From assembly GCA_016875095.1 (NCBI GenBank), contig VGSG01000001.1, positions 105,687 to 169,686 of the forward strand: DNA of 64,000 bases, read 5' to 3'. Of the stretch, positions 54,901 to 63,955 are shown one piece after another. The notes under the pieces are model-generated. The model saw nothing but the letters and a program-made list of their open reading frames with translations. It was not told where the DNA came from and did no database searches. Position 1 is the stretch's first letter. Each line of letters starts with the position of its first letter. The translations under genes were made by a program, and so were the position numbers. This DNA comes from Deltaproteobacteria bacterium (lineage in GTDB: Bacteria; Desulfobacterota; Desulfomonilia; Desulfomonilales; Desulfomonilaceae).

Positions 54901-57900
54901 CTGGAAGTGGGTTCATCTTCGGACGGCAAAGGCAAAGGGATCACCGCGCCCAACGCCGCAGGGCAGGAAAGGGCCGTACGCGCGGCCCTGGCGGCCGGCA
55001 ACATCTCTGAGACATCTATTGGACTGATCGAAGCGCACGGGACTTCAACAGCAGTGGGTGACAAGACTGAGCTGATGGTTCTGGACAAGCTTCTGAGGGA
55101 TGCCGGCCTTCCACCCCAATCCGTGGGCATCGGATCCATCAAGTCTCAGATCGGGCATCTGAAGGCCGCGGCAGGAGCGGCCGGAGTGCTCAAAGCAGCG
55201 CTCAGTTTGTACCATCAAACCCTGCCGCCCACCATTAACGTGACCAACCCTAACCCCTGCATCGACTGGGATACTTCACCGCTCTTTCTCGTCAAAGAGC
55301 CTTTGAAGTGGGAATCATCCGGCGACATCCCCCGGCGGGCCTGCGCCAGCGCATTCGGGTTCGGCGGAACCAACTTCCACATCTGCCTCCAGGAGCATGC
55401 GCCCGGGCTCAGGGTGATCCAAGGTGGGCGACAGGAGCCCCTGCCTCTCTCCGTCTCGCCGCCGGACTGGCCGAAACCGGCTGAATTGCCCCTCTCGGGT
55501 GAAGCGTGGGTCCTTGGGGCCCGGGATATGAGGGATTTGGCCGGGCAGATCGCGGCGATCAAGACTGAATTGACCGAGGGGGATGCCCATGCGCTTGCCG
55601 CCCGTTGGCGAGAGGCTGCTTCGGGATCTCCGCTTCGATGCGGATTTGCTGGAGGCTCCCCTGAGGAAACGATCAAGAAGCTTGCATTGATCGAGGAAGC
55701 CATCGCGGATCCAGCGAAGGCCCCGGCGCTTCGAGCAAGGGGCATCCATTTCGCGGAAGGCGCAGCCGACCGATCCAGCGCTGGGATAGCGTTCCTCTTC
55801 CCCGGGCAGGGATCTCAGTATCCGTTCATGTTGAGAGATCTTGCCGAGCAATACCCGGTGGTTGCTGAAACTTATCGGGAAGCCGACGAAATCGTCGGCT
55901 CTCTGGGGCTTCCTCCGCTCACGAGCGTTGTTTTTCCCGATCCTGCGGCGGCTCGAGATACCGGCGCGTCCGCGGATGCCATGAAGGACACCCAACTCCT
56001 GCAGCCCATGATCCTAACCGCGAATACCGCGATGTTCCGGCTCCTGGATCAAATGGGCGTGCGGCCGGTCTCCTGCGCGGGCCATTCCCTGGGCGAGTAC
56101 GCCGCGTGCGTCGCCGCCGGGGTCTTCTCATTTCGAGACGCGCTGGAAGCGGTTGCGGTGCGTGGCAGGGAAATGGCTCGGGTGAGCATTGACGATCCCG
56201 GCCTCATGATGAGTATCCCCGCGGATTCCCGTGTGGTTGAGGAGGTGCTGAGCCAGGTTGATGGCTACGTGGTCGCCGCGAACAAGAACTCTCCCAAGCA
56301 GACGGTCATATCCGGCCTCACCCATGCGGTGAAGCAGGCCTCGGAACTCTTCAAGGCTCGCGGGCTCGAAGGCGCGCTCCTCCCCGTTTCCGCCGCGTTC
56401 CATTCAGGCGTGGTTGCCCCTGCAAGGGAGCCGTTCATGGAGACTCTCCGCCGTCTGACCGTGAAGCAGCCCTTGGTTCCGGTTCTGTCGAACGTGACCG
56501 GCGATTTCTATCCGGTCGGTCCCGCGGCACCCGGTAGAATCCGCGATCTGCTTGGCAAGCAGTTTGCCGCCCCTGTGGAGTGGGTGAAGACCTTGCGCAA
56601 GCTCTACGCGGAAGGAATACGCATATTCCTGGAATGCGGTCCCAAGCGGGTTTTGACCAACCTGACCCTGGACACCCTGCCTGGAGACGTGCTGGCTTTG
56701 GCCACCAACCACCCCAAGAAGGGCGGCATAATGCAGCTCATGGAGGCTCTGGCCGCGCTTTCCGTGGAAGGAGTGAACATCGACTTGGCCGGACCTCAGG
56801 CTGACGCAAGTCGGCGCAAAGAGAGCGCTGTGCTTATGCTGGTGAAAGAGACCAGCGCGACGGGCCCAAAGGCGCCGGCGCTTGCTCCCGCCGCTGCGCC
56901 CAACCCTCTTGATCCTTTGCTTGACGAGCAACTCCGCGAGGCCGCGTCAAAAGCCGAATTCCCGCGATTTCTTGAACTGCAAGCGGAGCCTATCCGCGCC
57001 CTGATCAAAACGGGGTTCGACACGTACCTCAAGAGCATCGTGCCGATGGAAAAGACTGTTATCCAGGTCAAGTCCGAAGGCATGGACTTCCAACCCGTGG
57101 TTATCAGCGGAATATCGGCCGGATTGCCCAGCGATGTGCGGTTCCCCTTTGATCGAGAGACCCTGGACGACCTGATCCTGGGCCGCAACTTCATCAAGCG
57201 TGTCCCGGAGCGGGGCTTGCACGATATGGTCGAAAAAAACATCGAACGCTTGTACAAAGGCCCCGATGGGGAAGCGGAACTGCATCTGGTGCAGGATACG
57301 GACGGCGTGATCAAGCTGGCCGGATACTTCAGCGAATATCGTCTCGCGGAAGAATATGGAATCGATCAGCGCCTGATCGCGTCTATGGACGTGACCACGC
57401 AGCTTGCTCTAATGGCCGGAATCGAAGCGCTCAAAGACGCGGGGATTCCCCTGGTGCGGCAAACCCGCTCCACGACCACCGGTCTTGAGTTGCCCGACGC
57501 ATGGGCGCTCCCGGAACCGCTGAGGGCTGGAACCGCGGTGGTCTTTGCTTCGGCTTTTCCTGGACTGGTGTCCCTGGTGGATGAGCTCACCCGCGAAGCC
57601 GCGAGTCGATACGGCTCGGGCGCGCGTAAGCGACTGATAGAATTCTACACGGGGCTGATCGGTCGAGTCCAGGATGACAGGGAACGTGATGGGATAACCG
57701 CATGGTTCTCTGAGGAATTCGCACGGATCAACCATGTGGAATCGGAGGAGGTTTACTCGTTTAACCGGAGTTTCCTCCTGCGGGTCATGAGTATGGGTTC
57801 GGGGCAATTGGCGCAGTTCATCAGGGCTCAAGGTCCCAATAGCCATGTTGATGCGGCCTGCGCAAGCACTACCCAGGCGATTCTTTTGGCGCGGGACTGG

Positions 57901-60900
57901 ATCCGCACCGGCCAAGCAAAGAGGGTCTTGGTGGTGGCCGCGGACGATGTGGCCGGCAAGACGCTCTTCCCGTGGATAGGTTCCGGCTTCCTCGCGATGG
58001 GCGCGGCAACGACGAAAGAGAATGTCACCGAAGCCGCGCTCCCCTTTGATGACCGCAGGAATGGGCTGATACTGGGCTCCGCGGCTGTGGGCCTGGTCTT
58101 GGAAAAGGAGAGCATGGCGAGGGCGCGAGGCATGGAGCCCCTGGCCGCGATTGAGGCCGGAATCAGCGCAAACAGCGCATACCACGGGACCCGCCTTGAC
58201 AAAGACCACATCAGTTCCGTTATGGGCTGCATGATCGAGAAGTGGGAAGAGCAGACCGGGCGCTCTCGTAACGAACTGGCAAGGGATATGGTCTTCATGT
58301 CCCACGAAACCTATTCTCCCAAACGCGGCGGCAGTTCCGCGGCCGAAATACAGGCGCTGCGTGAAACGTTCGGTGACGGCGCCCGAGAGATTCCTATCAC
58401 CAACACCAAGGGATTTACCGGTCACACCATGGGAGCGGGCGTCGAGGACGTGGTGGCGATCCGGTCGCTTCAGAAATGCCTGATTCCGCCCATACCCAAC
58501 CTGAAGCGGCCCGATCCGGAGTTTGCGGACATGAACCTCAGCCGTGGGGGTTCTTGTCGAGCGAATTACGTGTTGAGACTCGCCGCGGGATTTGGCTCCC
58601 AGATCGTGATGGCCGTGTACAAGATCCTCAGCCGTCAAGAAAACCGCATCACCGACCTTGCCGCGCACCGGCAGTGGCTCACGGAAATCACCGGCTATGA
58701 CGATCCGGTGGTTTCCGTGGAAGAGCGCACCCTGCGTGTGGTCCAACGCGGAGCGGCAGGAGCGATAGCATCAGGAGTTGCAACGCAACAGGGAGCGGTC
58801 ACGGCGCTCACCCTTGCAGCGAAGCCTGCCGTGGGACTTTCGTCACATGCGCCTGAGGTGCGGGAAAAGATCTTGGCGCTCCTCTCGAACAAGACGGGGT
58901 ACCCGCCGGATATGCTCGACACCGGTCTCGACCTTGAAGCGGACCTGGGCATCGACACAGTGAAGCAGGCCGAGTTCATTTCCGACGTTCGAAACACGTT
59001 CGGTATTCCACGCATCGAAGGGCTCAAGATTGCGGACTTCCCTACCATAGAGCACATCATCCGTTTCGTGCTTGAGCACACCGACCGGCAATCGGATGCC
59101 TCCGTGGAAACTACGGCCGACCCTGAGGATGTGGAAGGTATCCAAACCACAATCCTGCAATTGCTTTCGGACAAAACCGGTTACCCGCCGGATATGCTCG
59201 ACCCTGACCTTGATCTGGAAGCGGATCTCGGCATTGATACCGTAAAACAGGCTGAATTCATAAGCGAGGTGCGACAACGGTTCGGCATTCCTCGCATTGA
59301 CGGCCTGAAGATCGCGGATTTTCCGACGATCCGGCATATCGTCGGCTTTGTGAGCGAGCGGAGCGCCCACGAATCCGCGGAGCGGGAGAATACGGACAGT
59401 AGTAGCGGCGAGGGGGAAAAGATTTCGCCCGACGAGCAAGAGATCCGTTTGTACGAAGCCAGGCTCGTCCGTGCGCCCCAGCCGACAGCAGTTCCATTGC
59501 CGGAAGCTGACCAAGTGATCATAGCCGGTGGCGCTCAGGAATTGGTGGGGGCCTTGGAAGATGAGCTTCGCCGGCTCGGGTTCGAGAGCGTGGAGCGCAT
59601 CTCCAACCCCTCCCAAATTGAGCAGAGCGCCGCAGCTCGCATCGGGGTGGTGAACCTGTTCCCCTTGACTAAAGACGCGCAGGGATTAAGAAACACATTC
59701 GCCCTATATGTGAAGCTCGCCAAGTCCTTTGAAAACGGTCCCTCGTTCATGGCAACTGTGGTCTCTGAAGACGGCGCATTCGGCTTTGCTTGCCCCACTC
59801 CCGAAGGATACCTATCAGGAGCTGCCGCAGGAGCCACCAAATCCTTTGCGCGGGAATTCCCCAAGAGCCTCGTGAGAGCGCTCGATCTTCATCCCGACTT
59901 CAGCCCGACCGAGGGTGCCCGATTTGTGGCCCGCAGTCTCAAGCAGAGCTTCCCGCTGGAGACCGGAGTCGCGGCGGACGGGTCGCTGCGCGCGATCGGG
60001 CTCATCCCCATGATGGCGTCTCACGAAGAAGCCACGCCGGCGCGTGGGGAGGTAATTCTGTGCAGCGGAGGCGCGCGGGGCATCACTGCTTCGTGCCTGG
60101 CGCATCTTGCAGAGCAAGGCGCCCTCACGTTTGTGATCTTTGGCAGGACCGCCCTATCAGACAGGGCAGAACGAATGGCGCAATTCGGCCCCGAGCAATG
60201 GCAAGAAGAAAAGGCCCACCTCATAGATCGCATGAAACGAGAGGGCGCCACGCCGACTCCGGTTGCGGTTGAACGGGAGCTTTCCCGGCTCCAGTCCGAA
60301 GCCGAGGTTTTTCGCACTTTGATCGAGCTGCGCAGAGCGGGTTCTGAAGTGATTTACCGGCCCGTGAATATCCGCGACGCGGGTGCTGTGGATAAGGCTG
60401 TGCAAGAGATCGCCGAAATCTGCGGTCGGATCGATGTCCTAGTTCACGCAGCAGGCATTGATGTGAGCCGTGCCCTGAAAAGCAAGACATTGGAACAGAT
60501 CGAAGCCGTGGTGTCGGTCAAGGTGGATGGGATGCGCAATCTGCTGGATGCGCTCACTCGCCACGAAACCTTGCCTCGTCGCATAATCGGCTTTGGAAGC
60601 TTAGCAGGCCGCTTCGGTAATTTGGCCCAGGTGGATTATTCCGCGGCCAACGACGCTCTGGCCCATCTGTTGCGAAGGGCTGACCAAGAGTTGGACGCGA
60701 AAGTGAGCATCATAGATTGGGCGCCCTGGTCCGAGGTGGGCATGGCCGCAAAAGGGAGCGTTCAGCAGACCCTGGAATCCGCAGGCATCGGTTTCATTCC
60801 GCCCGAGACCGGAGCCGCGCTGTTTGCCAAAGAAGTGGTCCGGTCCTCCGGACCTTGCGAAGTGGTCGCGGCAGGGCCCCTTGGACCTTTTGCTCAGGAC

Positions 60901-62529
60901 GCGTTCGAGCTATTTGGTGGGCCGGAGCTTGGCGAAATGCGACTCGCCGGGCACGCGGCGCAGGTTGTGGCTTTTCTGCCGGGCGAATATCTGAAGGTCA
61001 AAATCTCTTTGGATCCTTCCGAGCCGCTCCTTGACCACCATCGCATCGACAGGGCCGCGGTATTGCCTGGGGTGGGCGGCATGGAGCTTATGCGCTCCGC
61101 TGCTGGGCTCCTGGACGTGAGCGCGCCTACCGCCCGGTTCAGAAACGTGCGATTCCGCAGTCCGCTGAAAATATTCAAGAACGAGCCGTTTGAGGCTGAG
61201 ATTGAAGTCATGCGCGTCATTGCCGCTGATGCGGCGGCCCCTGTGTACCGGGCAACTATTGCCTCATGGTTCGTGGACAAGAACGGTCGCCGGATGGGCC
61301 AGCCCAGGCTCCACCACGAGTGTGAGCTTGTCATGGGCCCCCAGGACCCTACTGATACGGTGGTCCTGGAGCAATGGGCTACTTCCGTTTGCATAACGGA
61401 CAAGGACCTGTACCGGATCTTCTTCCACGGGCCCGGATTTCGGTTCCTGGAGCATGTCCGTATGGAGGGCAGCGGCAAAGGGGCGCAGTTTACTTTCCAG
61501 GACACCCCGCAACGGGAGGGCATGTTTCGCGACCCGTTGCCCGGGGCTGTGGAAGCCGCTTTTCAGGCAGCCGCTGCGTTCGCGGTGGAGAGCCGAGGCA
61601 TCATGGCGCTGCCTGTGGGGATTCGCGAGGTCATTTTGCACCAGGATGGCCACCCTTCAAGGGGGGAGCTTTTCCTGAAGCGCGAGAGATCGGACGACGA
61701 AACCCAGGGCCGAACGATCTTCGCGTTCGACGGCGTAATTGTGGATGGAAGCGGGCGCAAGCTCCTGACATTGAAGCAGATTGAGATGATCGAGTTCGAG
61801 CGCACGAACGGGTTTCAAGGAAAGCTCTTTGAGGAATTAGTAACAATTACTGAAACGCGTGCGGATGCAAGCCCCGAGACCGAACGCCTGGCACAAACGG
61901 TTCTGACGGATGATGAAGCGCAGGTGTACAAAGAAAAGACAATCCCCAAGCGAGCCGAGGAGTGGCTCATGGGCCGGATTGCCATGAAGCGGTCGGTTCA
62001 AAGGCTGCTCGCTCAGGCAGGGAACGGTTCGATCCCCGAGAAGAGCATCCGCATCACGCCTGATGAGAGCGGCAAGCCCACCCCGGAACTTGCCAACCAG
62101 CCGGGCGCGCCGCTCTGCCATGTGTCGCTTTCTCATTCAAATGGATTCGCTGTCGCGATGGCGGCTGACCTGACAGCGTTTGACGGCCTTGGCATTGATC
62201 TGGAAAAGGTGGAGGAGCGCAGTGAAGCCTGGGCAGGAGATTATTTCACTGACGAAGAACTTCAAGCTGCGGAACAGACCAAAGACAAGTGGGCCACCCT
62301 CACCGCGATGTGGGCAGTTAAGGAAGCTGCTCTCAAAGCTCTGGGAACCGGCCTCTCTTTTGATTTGAAGGACGTTTCCGTGCGCGTGCCCGATGTCAAC
62401 GGTCCCGCGGAACTGCAACTCCACAATGAAGCTGCGCAGTTCCTTGAAAATGCCTTTTCCGGCAAACCCAAAGCCCGCATCGAGACCCGTAACGGGACCG
62501 TGACCGCCACGGTGCTGATCCGGCAGTAA
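51913..62529 (+). CDS. PfaA-like type I polyketide/fatty-acid megasynthase (NPD-NPD-KS-AT-KS-ACP-ACP-KR-DH-PPTase)
   Basis: 3538 residues. Order by eye: NPD/enoyl-reductase-like domain 1 (1-250; motif GNEGPGWVSE, degenerate); NPD domain 2 (305-575; FMN motif GRESGGHIG about 451); KS1 (698-1150; Cys908 in DAACASS, His1042, His1082); AT (1290-1625; GHSLGEY Ser1392, His1497); KS2 (1725-2240; Cys1983, His2131, His2171); ACP1 (2316-2390) and ACP2 (2410-2485); KR (about 2530-2985; GGARGIT 2719, Ser2896, Tyr2909, Asn2913); hotdog DH (3025-3296; LLDHHRID); Sfp-type PPTase (3330-3538; GIDLEKVEE, WAVKEAALKALG). Both ACPs read DLGIDTVKQAE, with Thr2349 and Thr2443 where Ser is expected. No thioesterase is visible. 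It likely iteratively builds a long-chain lipid; the product is unknown. AAGGTG precedes the ATG, which overlaps tetR. Confidence 0.93.
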   Translation: MNIRLPFELRIPLLYVNPPINNDPRLIEVVAGAGGLGFVDYVTAGPSGFSVAGGTPHGVRIRLDALGGRFTPEPDVKACLIPLEDVDDVILLEPGKLKALPVPALVEVGSASQAAGAEKAGAVGLIARGNEGPGWVSERNGLVLLQEILGVCPLPVFLQGGIGLHTATGAVAAGATGVALDVHLLLTGESAIDHQLKSFFAALDVPATITLGETWRKPCRVYSRVGTRMARELRKLEDSLSQDEFSKLRESANAALGKDIVSLDADDALLALSEDIVTAKALADEFMSAQAILEAFAARLAARVGVWPFVEQSDLCKTHGTRLPIVQGPMAHVSDNPDFLAAVAEGGALPFLAMGNMPAPIAREGIELARSKTNGRFGVGLIGLEVNRHCYEAHLEIMKENPPPFAILAAGGVELARRIEEMGTICYLHCPAPALVSEGLKIGLRHFVFEGRESGGHIGALGSLDLWGANLRELERAAHNGLSLAEVSVLFAGGIATARASAFVAGMVADLTSRGLRVGLQMGTAYLATSEVVSTCAITPTYQGLTLESDRTLIIGRTVNTRARAAASPMASRLIDREQDRLRSGAPLRERKELYEKDNLGSLRLAAKGRALDPSTATWDCPVFCDLPPEEQYDRGLYLMGQVVSLLNSPTTIEDLHREIIVRGREVFEKKSAQALAQLRKIPELPETQVTVEVEHPHEPIAIVGIGLRFPGSDSPEAFWDQIRSGRSGIIDVPPGRWDDPEFYYDPDPSVPDKTYSRIGGFIEGFAFDPLKYRIPPAVAQKMDRTQQMAVACVGDALGDAKLTPGNLKGKRVGIILGNSMGGETTDLYATRVGFPRALACLDRSFEGLNVPPEARQELLERFKAAYLANLPVITEDSLPGELANVISGRVANVFNLEGPNFTVDAACASSIAAIMNAVSALKDGAIDYAITGGVDAAMHPSSFVKFCKIGALSPDGSRPFDAGANGFVMGEGCGILILKRLTNAIRDNDRIYSTILEVGSSSDGKGKGITAPNAAGQERAVRAALAAGNISETSIGLIEAHGTSTAVGDKTELMVLDKLLRDAGLPPQSVGIGSIKSQIGHLKAAAGAAGVLKAALSLYHQTLPPTINVTNPNPCIDWDTSPLFLVKEPLKWESSGDIPRRACASAFGFGGTNFHICLQEHAPGLRVIQGGRQEPLPLSVSPPDWPKPAELPLSGEAWVLGARDMRDLAGQIAAIKTELTEGDAHALAARWREAASGSPLRCGFAGGSPEETIKKLALIEEAIADPAKAPALRARGIHFAEGAADRSSAGIAFLFPGQGSQYPFMLRDLAEQYPVVAETYREADEIVGSLGLPPLTSVVFPDPAAARDTGASADAMKDTQLLQPMILTANTAMFRLLDQMGVRPVSCAGHSLGEYAACVAAGVFSFRDALEAVAVRGREMARVSIDDPGLMMSIPADSRVVEEVLSQVDGYVVAANKNSPKQTVISGLTHAVKQASELFKARGLEGALLPVSAAFHSGVVAPAREPFMETLRRLTVKQPLVPVLSNVTGDFYPVGPAAPGRIRDLLGKQFAAPVEWVKTLRKLYAEGIRIFLECGPKRVLTNLTLDTLPGDVLALATNHPKKGGIMQLMEALAALSVEGVNIDLAGPQADASRRKESAVLMLVKETSATGPKAPALAPAAAPNPLDPLLDEQLREAASKAEFPRFLELQAEPIRALIKTGFDTYLKSIVPMEKTVIQVKSEGMDFQPVVISGISAGLPSDVRFPFDRETLDDLILGRNFIKRVPERGLHDMVEKNIERLYKGPDGEAELHLVQDTDGVIKLAGYFSEYRLAEEYGIDQRLIASMDVTTQLALMAGIEALKDAGIPLVRQTRSTTTGLELPDAWALPEPLRAGTAVVFASAFPGLVSLVDELTREAASRYGSGARKRLIEFYTGLIGRVQDDRERDGITAWFSEEFARINHVESEEVYSFNRSFLLRVMSMGSGQLAQFIRAQGPNSHVDAACASTTQAILLARDWIRTGQAKRVLVVAADDVAGKTLFPWIGSGFLAMGAATTKENVTEAALPFDDRRNGLILGSAAVGLVLEKESMARARGMEPLAAIEAGISANSAYHGTRLDKDHISSVMGCMIEKWEEQTGRSRNELARDMVFMSHETYSPKRGGSSAAEIQALRETFGDGAREIPITNTKGFTGHTMGAGVEDVVAIRSLQKCLIPPIPNLKRPDPEFADMNLSRGGSCRANYVLRLAAGFGSQIVMAVYKILSRQENRITDLAAHRQWLTEITGYDDPVVSVEERTLRVVQRGAAGAIASGVATQQGAVTALTLAAKPAVGLSSHAPEVREKILALLSNKTGYPPDMLDTGLDLEADLGIDTVKQAEFISDVRNTFGIPRIEGLKIADFPTIEHIIRFVLEHTDRQSDASVETTADPEDVEGIQTTILQLLSDKTGYPPDMLDPDLDLEADLGIDTVKQAEFISEVRQRFGIPRIDGLKIADFPTIRHIVGFVSERSAHESAERENTDSSSGEGEKISPDEQEIRLYEARLVRAPQPTAVPLPEADQVIIAGGAQELVGALEDELRRLGFESVERISNPSQIEQSAAARIGVVNLFPLTKDAQGLRNTFALYVKLAKSFENGPSFMATVVSEDGAFGFACPTPEGYLSGAAAGATKSFAREFPKSLVRALDLHPDFSPTEGARFVARSLKQSFPLETGVAADGSLRAIGLIPMMASHEEATPARGEVILCSGGARGITASCLAHLAEQGALTFVIFGRTALSDRAERMAQFGPEQWQEEKAHLIDRMKREGATPTPVAVERELSRLQSEAEVFRTLIELRRAGSEVIYRPVNIRDAGAVDKAVQEIAEICGRIDVLVHAAGIDVSRALKSKTLEQIEAVVSVKVDGMRNLLDALTRHETLPRRIIGFGSLAGRFGNLAQVDYSAANDALAHLLRRADQELDAKVSIIDWAPWSEVGMAAKGSVQQTLESAGIGFIPPETGAALFAKEVVRSSGPCEVVAAGPLGPFAQDAFELFGGPELGEMRLAGHAAQVVAFLPGEYLKVKISLDPSEPLLDHHRIDRAAVLPGVGGMELMRSAAGLLDVSAPTARFRNVRFRSPLKIFKNEPFEAEIEVMRVIAADAAAPVYRATIASWFVDKNGRRMGQPRLHHECELVMGPQDPTDTVVLEQWATSVCITDKDLYRIFFHGPGFRFLEHVRMEGSGKGAQFTFQDTPQREGMFRDPLPGAVEAAFQAAAAFAVESRGIMALPVGIREVILHQDGHPSRGELFLKRERSDDETQGRTIFAFDGVIVDGSGRKLLTLKQIEMIEFERTNGFQGKLFEELVTITETRADASPETERLAQTVLTDDEAQVYKEKTIPKRAEEWLMGRIAMKRSVQRLLAQAGNGSIPEKSIRITPDESGKPTPELANQPGAPLCHVSLSHSNGFAVAMAADLTAFDGLGIDLEKVEERSEAWAGDYFTDEELQAAEQTKDKWATLTAMWAVKEAALKALGTGLSFDLKDVSVRVPDVNGPAELQLHNEAAQFLENAFSGKPKARIETRNGTVTATVLIRQ

Positions 62530-62798
62530 TAAGCGGCCCCCGGGAACTGACGAGGCATCATTTCCGAAGGCAGATGCGAATTGGTGGGACAGGCGTCTCG
62601 CCTGTCGGAGCGTGGCGTGGTCGCTGACCCAGCCCTGCGTGATTTCTTTCTTGCCGCGCTGACTCGGCCCCACGCGTTGTGGGTCCGGATCGGTGGCGCC
62701 CTCCCCGTCGTTCGGTGGCAGGATCAACGGCAGCGTTCATTCAGCGCAAGGTAAGCCGAGCCGCGTCTTTCCAAGACGAATTGCGGAAATAGTAAGGA
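62530..62798. other. Gap after the megasynthase with REP-like copy D and a hairpin
   Basis: Holds a GGGACAGGCGTCTCGCCTGT-type repeat at 62579-62609 and a CCCAC/GTGGG hairpin at 62669-62683. No gene is seen and no clear T-tailed terminator. Confidence 0.5.
62579..62609 (+). repeat. REP-like element, copy D
   Basis: TTGGTGGGACAGGCGTCTCG followed by CCTGTC: a GACAGGCG...CGCCTGTC imperfect palindrome after a TTGGTGG lead, related to the copies at 28624 and 50693. Confidence 0.6.
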
Positions 62799-63503
62799 TC
62801 AGGCCGTCCGTTCCACTGACAACGGCTTTTCGGTTTCTTCGATCAGCTTGCCTCCTCGGAGTCGGAAGCGCCGTTGGCCGATCCAGAGGGCTTCGTAGCT
62901 GTGCGTAGCCATAATCAGGGTGGCGCGAAAATCTACGCAGATCCCGTCGATAAGCTCCAGGATGCCGTTGCTCGTCTCCAGATCGAGGTTCCCGGTGGGC
63001 TCGTCCGCGAGGATGAGCTTTGGGTCCTTCACCAGCGCGCGGGCAATCGCTACCCGCTGCTGTTCGCCGCCGGAGAGCTGTTCGGGGAACTTGTCCCAGG
63101 CCTGTCCCAAACCCACCGCATCGAGCATGGTTTGAGCCTTTGCTCGGTCCGCGGCTCCAAGCAACTCTAAAGGCAGCATCACGTTCTCACCCACGGTGAG
63201 CGTTGAGAAGAGATTGAAAGATTGGAAGATGAACCCTACGTCACGCCTGCGATACTGTGCAAGCTCCTCCGCGGAGAGCGCAGAAATATCACGGCCATTG
63301 ACGAATATTCGGCCGCTGGTGGGGAGGTCAACGCCGCCTACCATATTGAGAAACGTGGATTTGCCTGAGCCGCTCTTGCCCAGCAAAATGATCCGTTCGC
63401 CCTCCGCGATTTCCAGATTCACGTCACGAAGCGGGCAGACCTCGGACGATCCTCCGGTCAGATAACATTTCGTGACTTGTTCCAGCCGTATGAGGGGAGG
63501 CAT
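62799..63503 (-). CDS. LolD/MacB-type ABC ATPase (orphan)
   Basis: 234 residues. Walker [16 protein letters not shown]-loop [18 protein letters not shown] (LolD/FtsE/MacB type), signature [15 protein letters not shown], Walker [13 protein letters not shown], switch MATHSYEA. Such ATPases drive FtsX-like permeases in lipoprotein release or mechanotransmission. No permease gene lies next to it on its strand within the window: downstream is only the convergent synthase gene. ATG at 63503 chosen over 63518 because it has the better context and homology start. Confidence 0.92.
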   Translation of the reverse strand: MPPLIRLEQVTKCYLTGGSSEVCPLRDVNLEIAEGERIILLGKSGSGKSTFLNMVGGVDLPTSGRIFVNGRDISALSAEELAQYRRRDVGFIFQSFNLFSTLTVGENVMLPLELLGAADRAKAQTMLDAVGLGQAWDKFPEQLSGGEQQRVAIARALVKDPKLILADEPTGNLDLETSNGILELIDGICVDFRATLIMATHSYEALWIGQRRFRLRGGKLIEETEKPLSVERTA

Positions 63504-63534
63504 GACACCGCTTCGCATTCAGAGAGGTAAGAAT

Positions 63535-63568
63535 CGGGGAGGATCTTCTTGTAAGAAGGTCCTCCCCG
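63535..63568. repeat. 16-bp stem-loop
   Basis: CGGGGAGGA-T-CTTCTT pairs with AAGAAG-G-TCCTCCCCG around a 2-nt GT loop (one G-T wobble). No T-tail. It may be part of a degenerate mobile-type repeat with the adjoining palindrome. Confidence 0.65.
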
Positions 63569-63578
63569 ACCCCCTCCC

Positions 63579-63657
63579 CAAGAAGTTCCATCATTTCTCG
63601 GAATGCTCATTTCCCCAATGGAGAAATGAGCATTCCGAAAACCGTGGGAATTTCTTG
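63579..63657. repeat. Nested long inverted repeat
   Basis: Outer arms CAAGAAGTTCC (63579-63589) and GGAATTTCTTG (63647-63657) match at 10 of 11 bases. Inner arms CGGAATGCTCATTTC (63599-63613) and GAAATGAGCATTCCG (63623-63637) are perfect over 15 bp around a 9-nt loop. Open frames that cross it are repeat artefacts. MITE-like in build, but no target-site duplication was confirmed. Confidence 0.65.
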
Positions 63658-63955
63658 CCGGAGCCGTGGAGTACCTCTCTCACAAAGAAGACCTCTCCGA
63701 TCTTGCCTCTTTGAATGCGCGCCCATATAACCCAGTCGGTCTCGGAAAATACGGCATGACACTCGTCTACTTCCCTCCCAGCCTCAGCCCTGGACGCGCA
63801 CGGAAACATAGGAGTTTTTGGTGGAGGGGTCCGGGGAGCTAGAGTTTCGCCATTTTTGTATGGCAATGGGTCGGGCCTCTCCAAAAACTGTTGAAAAATA
63901 AAGGCGTTCCAGCCATACCCGTTTTTGCCAAAAAAAGATGGGAAGGGGGAACGCC

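Noticed and set aside
57409..58746. 445-codon open frame on minus inside the megasynthase
   Set aside because: Antisense shadow of KS2; no recognisable motif.
63591..63884. 97-codon minus-strand frame near the right edge
   Set aside because: It runs through the nested palindrome and its composition looks like repeat-derived translation; no SD.
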